Shown one piece after another: positions 1 through 7,442 of a DNA stretch of 14,660 nt. Positions within the stretch are counted from its first letter, which is position 1. Each line of letters begins with the position of its first letter. The notes below the pieces were generated by a model. The model made no database searches. It saw only the letters and a program-made list of their open reading frames with translations, and was not told the DNA's origin. Source of the DNA: JBBRXJ01 sp038248505 (GTDB lineage: Bacteria; Bacteroidota; Bacteroidia; Bacteroidales; JBBRXJ01); contig JBBRXJ010000085.1 of the NCBI GenBank assembly GCA_038248505.1, positions 1 through 14,660 on the forward strand, given 5' to 3'. The position numbers and the translations under genes are program-made.

Positions 1-5
1 AATAT

Positions 6-36
6 AAAAAAAACAATTAGAATCCCTGACGGGATT
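6..36 (-). terminator. Possible Rho-independent terminator downstream of the T9SS protein gene
   Basis: Read on the minus strand, a perfect 6-bp stem (21-26 with 31-36, four-base loop) is followed seven bases later by eight consecutive T residues (A6-A13 on the plus strand). It lies about 115 bases after the stop codon of the minus-strand gene at 152-1771, so it could end that transcript. The stem is short and partly A-T, and the same core recurs at 73-84, so it may instead be one unit of an intergenic palindrome family. Confidence 0.4.
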
Positions 37-85
37 TGCTGAGTTGTTTTAATAATTTTTACCGAAATAACGTCTCTAACGGGAC
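21..85. repeat. Two copies of a short palindromic core (TCYCTRACGGGA)
   Basis: The 12-base core at 23-34 (TCCCTGACGGGA) recurs with two changes at 73-84 (TCTCTAACGGGA). Both copies fold: 21-26 pairs with 31-36, and 72-76 pairs with 81-85 including one G-T pair. Conservation of the fold despite base changes suggests a dispersed palindromic element rather than chance, but two copies are little evidence. Confidence 0.45.
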
Positions 86-151
86 AAAAATGTCCGACAA
101 TCATAGGGTAAAACTATAGGTGTACAATTATGCAGAATCAATAGCAAAATG

Positions 152-1771
152 TTATTTCACAATTTTTGTTTTATAAATTAATACATCATCGCTAGAATAC
201 ATCTGAAGTATGTACAAGCCAGACTTTAATTCTGATGAATTTATATTGCATTGTGTTCCTGAAAATGGCTGTTTAACTAGTGTACGCCCATCGAGCGAGG
301 TAATATTGGCTTTACCTGTAATGAATTTCTTGAAGTAAATGATACAATGATCGTTCATCGGATTTTCATTCCAAATACTCATTGGTTTATCTGATGTTAT
401 ATTGTTAGTGATAACACTTCCACTACTGATAAATATTTTTCCATCGCTATAAAGTTTTGAAGTATTCCAACTTATTGCGTCACCAAAATTAGGTAAATCA
501 ATTGTTGAGAAACTTCCGTTTGTGCCTTGCCATGAGGGAAGTATGCAAAAGGTATCCCCAGTAGTGAGAGCTAATCCATTAGGTATTACAATGTGAAGAT
601 TGCCTGCGAATTTTGCTTTTCGCATTCTTAACGTATCATTTAAACTAATATACAATGTAGCACTTGATGTCATACTTAAGCTGTCAATTCGAGCTAAACC
701 ACTATTAGAGATGTTGATACTAAGTGTACCCATATTCCAAATATCAATATCGAGATTAGCACTTATCACATTTTTAGCTTTATATTCAATTAAATATTTA
801 TTGTCGATATATGTAAATGGGTCGGCACGAAATTCAATCTCGCCTTCTACAATATTTATTTTTGAATTGGTATCATATCCTCCATCGCCTGTTATAAGTA
901 GTTTTCCAGGGCCTGTTTTGGTAAGAGTAGAGGGGCGCTTATTCACTTGTTTCATCATAATGCCCCCCCAATTAACATAGTATCCGCCTATGGGCGCATT
1001 GGTTTCTGTTCGTATTCCAGAAAGTGTAATATTTTTTTGTGCATCAACACTCATGTCAGCATCCAGCCACAAACCTCCGCGATATTCTTGATCATTACTA
1101 AGAATGCGCCATATAGAGCCACCAGCATTTTCAAAAACTAAATGTGAATTAACATCGGCAATAGAAGTGTTTATGTTCGGACGATAACCAAATGGAAGAC
1201 TCTGACTTTGATGAGAAACAAAAATTATTTTACTGAAACGCAGCGAACCGCAACCTTTATCTTGCGTTCCAAACATTGTGAGGTCAGCAATAAATTCAGG
1301 TTCAATCTCAAATATGCCAGTACTATCGCCCCATATCCAAAATTGACGCGTAAAATATGCGCTGTTTATAATATCCACTTGCGCAGTTGCGCCTAAAATA
1401 AATTTTGCACTGTCACGCAAAATAATGGATGGTTTGGCTTGACCACCATCAGATTCCCAAATGCCATTAAATTTAAAAATAGTGCCATTGCCATGTACTC
1501 CAATGGTTGGACTCGATTTAAAATCATCGGCATCAATCATGTTTTTGGTCATGATGTTTGCAACTCTATTTTTAAAATGAACGCCACGCGTTAATAGAAT
1601 AGGATCATAAGTTGCTAAAACATTAAAAAACTTGAAGGAGGTGTCAATAAAAGTTTGACCAACATTGTATGAAGTATAATGCGATGCATTTGAATTATCA
1701 ATGGTGATGAAGCTTTGTGACTTTACTATAAAGCAAAGGCTTGCAAAAAATAGTAATAAAATATTTTTCAT
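152..1771 (-). CDS. T9SS-sorted secreted surface protein with autotransporter-type beta-strand repeat
   Basis: The 539-residue product starts with a clear signal peptide (residues 1-19, MKNILLLFFASLCFIVKSQ). It ends with an 80-residue domain (about 460-539) of the T9SS type A sorting kind: an NP-x-N-D motif, alternating beta strands, LKSGLYILQM, and a basic end KTKIVK. It should therefore cross the outer membrane through the type IX system and be attached to the surface or released. Around residues 280-305, LTKTGPGKLLITG followed by INIVEGEIEF matches the passenger-associated transport repeat pattern seen in beta-helix proteins. Residues about 418-451 (GSFSTIDLP ... ISWNTSKLYSDG) resemble the segment that usually closes such passengers. 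No catalytic motif is visible, so it may be an adhesin or a pectate-lyase-like beta-helix enzyme. It shares its strand with the broken gene upstream (90-base gap) and lies next to a GH28 cluster, which suggests a role at polysaccharide surfaces. Domain calls are from pattern recognition only. Confidence 0.85.
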   Translation of the reverse strand: MKNILLLFFASLCFIVKSQSFITIDNSNASHYTSYNVGQTFIDTSFKFFNVLATYDPILLTRGVHFKNRVANIMTKNMIDADDFKSSPTIGVHGNGTIFKFNGIWESDGGQAKPSIILRDSAKFILGATAQVDIINSAYFTRQFWIWGDSTGIFEIEPEFIADLTMFGTQDKGCGSLRFSKIIFVSHQSQSLPFGYRPNINTSIADVNSHLVFENAGGSIWRILSNDQEYRGGLWLDADMSVDAQKNITLSGIRTETNAPIGGYYVNWGGIMMKQVNKRPSTLTKTGPGKLLITGDGGYDTNSKINIVEGEIEFRADPFTYIDNKYLIEYKAKNVISANLDIDIWNMGTLSINISNSGLARIDSLSMTSSATLYISLNDTLRMRKAKFAGNLHIVIPNGLALTTGDTFCILPSWQGTNGSFSTIDLPNFGDAISWNTSKLYSDGKIFISSGSVITNNITSDKPMSIWNENPMNDHCIIYFKKFITGKANITSLDGRTLVKQPFSGTQCNINSSELKSGLYILQMYSSDDVLIYKTKIVK

Positions 1772-1861
1772 GACTTATTTAATTTTATTTCAATAATTAT
1801 TTTTGAAAATATTATTTCAATTATTACTTCAACTGCTCTGATGTGAACTAGTTTATTACAT

Positions 1862-2278
1862 TTATTTTTTTACAAGCATTGCTGATTTGCAAGTATTATC
1901 TGTAATTAATCGAATAATATATGAACCAGAAACTAAATGAGAGACATCTAGTGTATTTAAACCGATTTCGATATTCGCTTGCATAAGTGGCTTCCCTTCA
2001 ATAGAACCAATGCTATAGATCCCTTTTTTAAAACTTTTAAAGTTCAGAAAATCAGCAGTTGGATTTGGATAAATATTTATTTTTTCTGATGCTGAGATAG
2101 AAGCTACATTGGTATAATGATTTGTTGTTGCTATCTTAATATTCGCTACCCAGGTTGTAATTCCTTGTCCATTCATATAAATACGAAATGCTTCAATTTC
2201 CTCAAACCAGTGATAAAACCAAGGGTAATTGATAGGTTTTATTTTGGGTGTTGCCATATCGGTTACGAGCGATCCCAT
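1862..2278 (-). pseudogene. C-terminal part of a broken T9SS-sorted secreted protein
   Basis: This 138-residue segment has no signal peptide. It continues, in the same frame, the segment at 2285-3073, from which it is separated by one TAA and two codons. Its first half contains YPWFYHWFEEIEAFRIY, which reads as the end of a jelly-roll domain. Its second half (about residues 66-138, beginning INIYPNPTADFLNF) is a textbook T9SS type A C-terminal sorting domain, ending in MLVKK. On its own the segment could not be exported, because the signal peptide is on the other piece. The ATG at 2276-2278 is an internal methionine and need not be a real start. Most likely this is the tail of a gene inactivated by a nonsense change; a sequencing error is the main alternative. 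Confidence 0.8.
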
Positions 2279-2284
2279 ACCACT

Positions 2285-3073
2285 TTAGCTGTTAGATGAA
2301 TTACGATGATAAAAGAATATTTTTTCGGGAGTAATAAGCCAGGTAAAATGTTTCCAATTGGTGGCTGAGGCAACGGTAGTAGTATAATCTTTTGAGCTAA
2401 TACTATCGGGGTAAGTAAACGGTCCAACATTAGTGGCGCTAGCAGGAACGGCCCCGGGGAGCCAATGTTTGTATACTTTATTGATTTCATCATGAATATA
2501 CATTCGTCTCAATTCCTCATTACCGCCACCATACAGAATAAAACCTTTATTAGTTACTGTTACAGAATTTCGAAGGCGCACATTATATGCAGGTCTTGCA
2601 AAAGGGTGTATATGTGTAAGACTGTCTATCTCGCCAAATTTTGCGCCACCATTTGGATATGAATGAAGTAAGATAATATTAACACGACCAACTTCGCCAC
2701 TTCCTGCTACCGTTGGCCATAGCATATCAAATTGAATTTTCATTGTATCTAATGTTCTATTAAAAACGGGGAATACGTAATCAATGCATGTTGCAGCTTT
2801 TAATGAACGAATGGCTGTATTGTGATAATTTGTATAGAGAATGGCAGTATCGTTTAATTTTAATGCTGAGAAAGTTAAACCCGTATTATCTGCTTTACTG
2901 TTGCGTACAAATGCAGAAACAGTATCATTGTAATGACCCCAATGGAGCAAAACAGAATTGTCGATAAACTTAGTTCTATCCACAAATCTATCCATAATCA
3001 ATGTGTTATACTGAGCGTGCGCAATAATATTTGAAATGAAAAAAACGAGAAGAAATGATAATCTTTGAATCAT
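2285..3073 (-). pseudogene. N-terminal part of a broken secreted protein (signal peptide, no sorting domain)
   Basis: The preferred start is the ATG at 3071-3073, giving MIQRLSFLLVFFISNIIAHA and then Q, a clean signal peptide with cleavage after AHA. An ATG seven codons upstream (3094) is possible but would add polar residues and shrink the divergent spacer. The 262-residue segment is rich in beta-strand patterns and aromatic residues (FDMLWPTV, NWKHFTWLITPEKIFFYH). This suggests a concanavalin-like jelly roll, but I cannot name a family. It stops at a TAA (2285-2287). The same frame continues at once into the T9SS sorting domain at 1862-2278, so the ancestral protein had about 403 codons. 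If the stop is real, the product would enter the periplasm without its sorting signal. The gene diverges from the GH28 operon. Confidence 0.8.
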
Positions 3074-3109
3074 AAAATTTATCTTTATTGCCAAATTAAT
3101 CTATTTTAT
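3074..3109. promoter_or_regulatory. Very short divergent intergenic region
   Basis: Only 36 bases separate the preferred start codons of the minus-strand secreted protein (3073) and the plus-strand GH28-like lipoprotein (3110). Bacteroidota promoters usually read TTTG, a gap of about 19-21, then TAnnTTTG. On the plus strand TATCTTTA (3080-3087) differs from the -7 consensus at the last base, and a TTTG lies at 3064-3067, closer than usual. At least one promoter must reach into the opposite gene or overlap the other. Motif assignments are weak. Confidence 0.3.
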
Positions 3110-4618
3110 ATGAAAAGTCAGAATACAAGTTTATTATTTTCAAAAATCAGTTTTTTATTTTTTTTTATTTTTATTTTTTTTTCTTGTTCGCAACCGCGAA
3201 CGGGTTATAATATTCTCGATTACGATGCCAAGGGTGATAGTATGACTATGAATACCTATTCAATTCAAAAAGCGATTGATGAAGCATCTAAATATGGAGG
3301 GGGCGAAGTAGTAATTCCTTGTGGTATTTATTTAACTGGTACCCTTGTGCTTAAAAGTAACGTTACCTTAAAGCTTGAAAAAGGGGCAAAATTGCTAGGC
3401 TCAAAAGATCATGACGATTATAAACCCTTTATGTGTACTGTGGGAGCTTATAAACAAGAGAATAGACATTATCTTATTTATGCAAGAAACGCAAGCAATA
3501 TTGCTATTACTGGATACGGCACTATTGATGGGAACGGAGATGTTTTCTGGGAGTCTTATGATACTTTACCACGTTGGATAAAACCCTTAAAAGGACGTGT
3601 TAGTAATATGATTGAATTGGTTGAATGTAGTAATGTGCGGATTGAAAATGTTACTTTAACACATAGCCCTGAATGGACCTTACATTTATTTGACTGCGAT
3701 GAAGTATTTATTAGTAAAATTCGTTTAATTAATAATCTTTATGGTCCAAACAACGATGGTATTGATCTCTCAGGATGCCGAAAGGTAATGATAAGTGACT
3801 GTTATATCAAAACCTGCGATGATGCCATCTGTTTAAAAACATTTGCAAATAGTCGTACAACGCACGATATTACAGTAACAAACTGTATCATGCAAACAAC
3901 CTGTGTTGCATTAAAATTAGGCGAGACCTATAAAGATATACATGATGTTGTATTCACGAACTGTGTAATTACAGGTTCATCACGAGCTATTGGTATTTAT
4001 GCAACTGAGGGAGGTCATTTGTATAATATCAACATCAATAATATAGTTTGTAATACGAATGCTCCTTTAGTGTTAAATCGTCCAATTCAAATTAGTCAGT
4101 TTATTTATGAAGGCGAGAAGAAAGGACGCATATCAAATGTTTCAATATCAAATTTTACGACAACAACACAAGGTCGTATTATGATTACAGCAAATGACAC
4201 GGGATGTATAAAAAATATTCGTTTACAGAATTTAAATTTAATGTATCCATTAATAGAAGATCCAAAACTTTATGCATCAGCTGCAACAAGTAGCCAATTC
4301 AAGGGTATGGAGCTTGATGTAAAAGAGGCAAGTGCTGCTATTGTAATTAAAAATGTGCAAGGATTTTCTTTACAGGATGTTCAAATAAATTGGCCTTCGG
4401 ATAACATTCCTAGCGAATGGAAATTTTCTGAACGTATTGAAAACGGAAGCTCACGTGTACATAAACCAAGCTATGAGAAACCAAGAGGTACTGAGTTTAA
4501 TTTGTTATGGGCACGCAATGTTCGTGATGGCTTAATAGAAGCGCCACAGGCAATGGCTTCATCAAAAAGTATTCCAAAATATGACATTAAAGAATCGAGT
4601 ATTCGTTTAAATGAGTAA
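3110..4618 (+). CDS. GH28-like polysaccharide hydrolase, predicted lipoprotein (paralog 1)
   Basis: The 502-residue product is a right-handed beta-helix of the glycoside hydrolase 28 (polygalacturonase) type. I chose ATG 3110 because it gives a compact signal (MKSQNTSLLF, then a Phe/Ile-rich stretch) ending in FFSC, so Cys26 is a likely lipid attachment site; an ATG at 3065 only adds polar residues. YNILDYDAKGDS, then AIDEASKYGGGEVVIPCGIY, is the standard GH28 N-terminus. The acid residues are Asp216 (NNDG) and Asp237-Asp238 (CDDA), with the 21-residue spacing of characterised GH28 enzymes. The usual GHG is replaced by TCVALKLG, and the RIK region reads RAIGIYA, so galacturonate-carboxylate binding seems altered. 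It heads a plus-strand set with a DUF386 gene and a second paralog. It is probably an outer-membrane or periplasmic enzyme acting on pectin-like or other uronic or rhamnose-containing glycans; the exact substrate is unknown. Confidence 0.88.
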   Translation: MKSQNTSLLFSKISFLFFFIFIFFSCSQPRTGYNILDYDAKGDSMTMNTYSIQKAIDEASKYGGGEVVIPCGIYLTGTLVLKSNVTLKLEKGAKLLGSKDHDDYKPFMCTVGAYKQENRHYLIYARNASNIAITGYGTIDGNGDVFWESYDTLPRWIKPLKGRVSNMIELVECSNVRIENVTLTHSPEWTLHLFDCDEVFISKIRLINNLYGPNNDGIDLSGCRKVMISDCYIKTCDDAICLKTFANSRTTHDITVTNCIMQTTCVALKLGETYKDIHDVVFTNCVITGSSRAIGIYATEGGHLYNININNIVCNTNAPLVLNRPIQISQFIYEGEKKGRISNVSISNFTTTTQGRIMITANDTGCIKNIRLQNLNLMYPLIEDPKLYASAATSSQFKGMELDVKEASAAIVIKNVQGFSLQDVQINWPSDNIPSEWKFSERIENGSSRVHKPSYEKPRGTEFNLLWARNVRDGLIEAPQAMASSKSIPKYDIKESSIRLNE

Positions 4619-4716
4619 ACATAGCAGTCATTCGAAATATATATCCTCTTCAACATATCCTATAAAACATTCAACATTAAACTCCGCCTCGACGTACAAC
4701 ATTTAACAATACCATT

Positions 4717-5163
4717 ATGATATTAGATAGATTAGAAAACGTTTCAAGATATGCTAATTTGCATACAGCCTTTAATACAGCATTTGACTTTTTAAAAAGT
4801 AATGATTTAAGAAAAATGGAACCAGGTCGTTATGAACTTGATGGAAAAAATCTTTTTGTGTTAATAGAAGACCGACAGGGTAAAACCAAAGAAGAAGCGC
4901 AACTAGAGGCACATAAACGATATATTGATATTCAATTTTGTATTTCGGGTTGTGAGATCATGGGCTATATCAATCGTGATAAATGTAAAAACATGAAGGA
5001 AGCATATAGTGAAGAGCGCGATATTGTTTTCTTTAGTGATATTCCTGAAACCTATGTTACGGTTAGTGCAGGATCATTTGCCATATTCTTTCCAGAAGAT
5101 GCTCATGCCCTTTTAATATCTGAAAATATTGTAAAAAAAGCAGTAGTAAAAATCTTAATATAG
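4717..5163 (+). CDS. YhcH/YjgK/YiaL (DUF386) family protein
   Basis: The 148-residue product has the length and pattern of the DUF386 family, a cupin-like beta barrel whose members accompany sugar-acid, sialic acid and related catabolic operons. Their proposed roles include sugar anomer or isomer conversion. Visible family marks are EAHKRYIDIQFCISGCE (His66, Asp71, Glu80) and the C-terminal FFPEDAHA (Asp128, His130), which are candidate metal-site residues. There is no signal peptide, so it acts in the cytoplasm. It sits 98 bases after the first GH28-like gene and only 4 bases before the second, so it is very likely translated from one message with the latter. The context suggests it handles a monosaccharide or uronate released by the flanking hydrolases. 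That job is inferred; family membership is well supported. Confidence 0.88.
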   Translation: MILDRLENVSRYANLHTAFNTAFDFLKSNDLRKMEPGRYELDGKNLFVLIEDRQGKTKEEAQLEAHKRYIDIQFCISGCEIMGYINRDKCKNMKEAYSEERDIVFFSDIPETYVTVSAGSFAIFFPEDAHALLISENIVKKAVVKILI

Positions 5164-5167
5164 TTGT

Positions 5168-6706
5168 ATGCGTAATCTTTTTATTATTCTAGTTATTGTT
5201 TTAACAGCATGTGCTAAAAAAAATGATACTTATAATGTGTTAAATTTTGGAGCAAAGGGTGACAGCTTAACACTCAGCACACAAGCTATACAGAGTGCTA
5301 TTGACGAAGCTTACAGCGCAGGTGGTGGCACTGTTATTGTCCCTGTGGGGATTTATATTTCAGGCACAATAAAATTAAAAAGCAATGTAGTTTTTGAAGT
5401 TCAAGCAGGTGCCAAAATTTTTGGATCAGCTGATACCAACGATTATATAAAAATGAAATGGGGTCATAATGGAGATCGTCAACCATACCATTTGATTATT
5501 GCTGATAGTGCTACTAATATTACTATTTGCGGTGCAGGTACTATTGATGGCAATGGTCCAGCATTTTGGGAATCATTTAATGCAGATAGTATACCTTTAT
5601 GGATAAAGGCCAAAGCCACAAAGATTAGCCCAATGATGGAAATAAAGGAGTGTACTGATGTTCGGATTAAAGATATTACATTGCGAACTGGAGGAGGCTG
5701 GACTCTGCATTTATATAACAGCGAACGCGTGCAGGTTAGTGCTCTAAAAATTCTGAATAATGTATATGCACCAAATGGTGATGGAATAGATATTTCTGGT
5801 TGTAGCGATGTCACAATTAGCGATTGTATAATCAAAACCTGCGATGATGCCATCTGTCTTAAAACAATGGTAGATACAAAAGAATGCAAAAGAATTGTAG
5901 TTAATAATTGTGTAATAGAATGTTTATGCGCAGCTCTAAAAATTGGCAATGAAAGTTTTAGAGATATTAAGCAGGTGAGTTTTACCAATTGTATTATTTA
6001 TGGTTCATCGCGAGCTATTGGTATCTATGCAGAGAGCGCAGGTACCGTTGAAGACATTAACATAAGCAATATAGTTTGCGATACAAAAGTTCCATTAATA
6101 TATAATCGACCCATACATATCAGTTTATATTTACCTGAGCCTGGTGCGGGTAGTCGTAATGGCGATTGGATGTTTAAAGATGGCAATCAATGGGACTATA
6201 AAGGACGTGTACCCATTTTAAGAAATATAAACATTAGTAATTTTATTTGTAAAACCGAGGGTCGTATTTTAATTGCAGCTGAAAATGGAAGACAAATAGA
6301 AAACCTTACTATGCGTGATATTCGGATAACGTATCCCTTTATAGAAAACCCTATACCTAATATTGACAAAGCAAAAAGCAGTCAATTTTCACCTAAAAAT
6401 CCAGATGCCAAAAAAGCATGCGCTGCCCTAGTAATTCAAAATGTAAAAAATTTAGTTGTTGATGGACTTACTATTGATTGGCCAACAGACTCAACAATAC
6501 CAAGTGATTGGTGCTTCCCAAAACGTATTGCTAATGGAACCTTAGCAGCATTTTACCCCAATTATAGTAATAGCAAACCAATAGCATTTAATGCAATATG
6601 GGCAAGAGGTGTTAGTGGATACATTCGTGTTCCTTTAGTTACATCATCAGATAAAAAAGCAGCAGCTTTTGATATCTTTGAATCAGTAGTGAAGATTGTG
6701 GAATGA
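5168..6706 (+). CDS. GH28-like polysaccharide hydrolase, predicted lipoprotein (paralog 2)
   Basis: The 512-residue product is a paralog of the protein at 3110-4618 along its whole length. It begins MRNLFIILVIVLTAC, a good lipobox (LTAC, Cys15), so it should be lipid-anchored. YNVLNFGAKGDS and AIDEAYSAGGGTVIVPVGIY open the GH28 beta-helix. The acids are Asp205 (NGDG) and Asp226-Asp227 (CDDA), again 21 residues apart. As in paralog 1, GHG and RIK are absent (LCAALKIG and RAIGIYA at the equivalent places). Relative to paralog 1 it carries an insertion of roughly 17 residues around PEPGAGSRNGDWMFKDG, which may shape a different cleft. A 27-base block encoding the Asp-Asp motif is identical in the two genes (3806-3832 and 5831-5857). 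It follows the DUF386 gene by 4 bases. It probably acts on the same polymer as paralog 1, perhaps with a different linkage or end preference. Confidence 0.88.
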   Translation: MRNLFIILVIVLTACAKKNDTYNVLNFGAKGDSLTLSTQAIQSAIDEAYSAGGGTVIVPVGIYISGTIKLKSNVVFEVQAGAKIFGSADTNDYIKMKWGHNGDRQPYHLIIADSATNITICGAGTIDGNGPAFWESFNADSIPLWIKAKATKISPMMEIKECTDVRIKDITLRTGGGWTLHLYNSERVQVSALKILNNVYAPNGDGIDISGCSDVTISDCIIKTCDDAICLKTMVDTKECKRIVVNNCVIECLCAALKIGNESFRDIKQVSFTNCIIYGSSRAIGIYAESAGTVEDINISNIVCDTKVPLIYNRPIHISLYLPEPGAGSRNGDWMFKDGNQWDYKGRVPILRNINISNFICKTEGRILIAAENGRQIENLTMRDIRITYPFIENPIPNIDKAKSSQFSPKNPDAKKACAALVIQNVKNLVVDGLTIDWPTDSTIPSDWCFPKRIANGTLAAFYPNYSNSKPIAFNAIWARGVSGYIRVPLVTSSDKKAAAFDIFESVVKIVE

Positions 6707-6717
6707 ATAATTTTATT

Positions 6718-7139
6718 AATTGAGAATGGATAATTTAGAATTATAGGAAGGAACATCGTATTAGATAAAAGTTTAGATTTTGGAGTTTGTATAGTAAACC
6801 TGGGCAAGTACCTTGTTTCTGATAAGAAAGAATACATTATTTCAAACAGATTATAAGAAGTGGTACTACAATTGGTGCTTTGGTTAGGGAATCGCAACAT
6901 GCAGAAAGTAATGCTGATTTTATTCACAAACTATCAATTGCACTCAAAGACGCTAACGAACCCGATTATTGGTTGTTGCTTTTACATAGGACGGAATACA
7001 TTGAGGATAATATATATAATTCGTTAAATAACAACATTCAGGAATTACTCAAATTATTGGTTTCGATAATTAAATTCTCAAAAAACAAAAAAAATAGTAG
7101 CATGGAAAATTCTCAATTTTCAACTAATAATTCTCAATT
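6718..7139. repeat. Inverted decamers flanking the four-helix-bundle remnant
   Basis: AATTGAGAAT at 6718-6727 is matched in reverse complement by ATTCTCAATT at 7109-7118 and again at 7130-7139. The copies bracket the four-helix-bundle remnant and enter the first codons of the RhuM remnant. This could be the trace of a small insertion unit with inverted ends, like those of 23S rRNA intervening sequences. The motif is AT-rich, so chance is possible. Confidence 0.35.
6752..7101 (+). pseudogene. Frameshifted four-helix-bundle protein (23S rRNA intervening-sequence type)
   Basis: From about 6752 one frame reads NIVLDKSLDFGVCIVNLGKY and then LVSDKKEYIISNRL, before a TAA at 6854-6856. One base out of register, from 6853, the frame reads IRSGTTIGALVRESQHAES and then ADFIHKLSIALKDANEPDYW. 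Joined, these match the family pattern (an N-terminal DKSxDFGVRIVNLYKYL, then RSGTSIGALVxEAQxAES, then ADFIHKLSIALKEAN) of small four-helix-bundle proteins found in 23S rRNA intervening sequences and scattered through Bacteroidota. A one-base deletion near 6850-6854 explains the break. No good start codon is visible: an ATG at 6726 leads quickly to a stop. The downstream half has also lost its stop and runs into the next remnant. A frame opening at TTG 6880 is only a by-product of the frameshift. The function of the intact family is unknown. Confidence 0.75.
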
Positions 7140-7442
7140 TCTCATCTGCCAAACCGAAAATGGAGAAACAAAGTTAGATGTTAGATTTCAGACAAGTTCG
7201 CAAAATATAACCATTCATCTTAAAAACATATTTGAAGAAGGAAAATTGGACGAAGGAGCAACTTGTAAAGATTTCTTACAAGTTCAAAAAGAAGGAAACA
7301 GAGAAGTTAAACGCAATCAAAAGTATTATAATCTCGATGCGATAATTTCGGTTGGTTACCCTATAAAATTACTCGTATCAAATTTTGTGCTGGTTGATAG
7401 TTTCGCTCTACGCAATTTTTTACTGGGCATAGCCTCTAACCA
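7102..7442 (+). pseudogene. RhuM-family remnant, internally deleted and truncated
   Basis: Starting at ATG 7102 (MENSQF), the frame encodes LICQTENGETKLDVRFQ, then NITIHLKNIFEEG, ATCKDFLQVQKEGNREVKRN and YYNLDAIISVGY. This is the N-terminal pattern of the RhuM family. In intact members a segment like ETVWLTQAQMAELF stands between the DVRF and NI-x-x-H-KNIF blocks; it is missing here, which removes about 15-20 residues of the presumed DNA-binding helix-turn-helix. After SVGY (about 7359) similarity fades, and the frame enters a REP-like palindrome at 7443 and ends at 7554 inside the start of the next gene. A real RhuM protein is some 300 residues, so most of the C-terminus is lost. The frame is fused with the preceding four-helix-bundle remnant (open from 6880 to 7554, 224 residues). 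It is unlikely to be functional. Confidence 0.7.

Noticed and set aside
600..980. Open frame on the plus strand opposite the T9SS surface protein
   Set aside because: It lies wholly antisense to a gene with a signal peptide and sorting domain and has no recognisable motif.
2285..2287. Programmed readthrough or recoding of the internal stop
   Set aside because: UAA is not used for selenocysteine, and I see no special structure or context around it.
2263..2493. Alternative-frame reading across the TAA at 2285, suggesting a frameshift
   Set aside because: The two halves of the gene are already in the same frame, and the alternative frame gives no protein-like continuation, so a nonsense change is simpler.
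5479..5988. 169-codon minus-strand frame
   Set aside because: It is the reverse of the GH28 paralog 2 coding region, which has clear family motifs on the plus strand.
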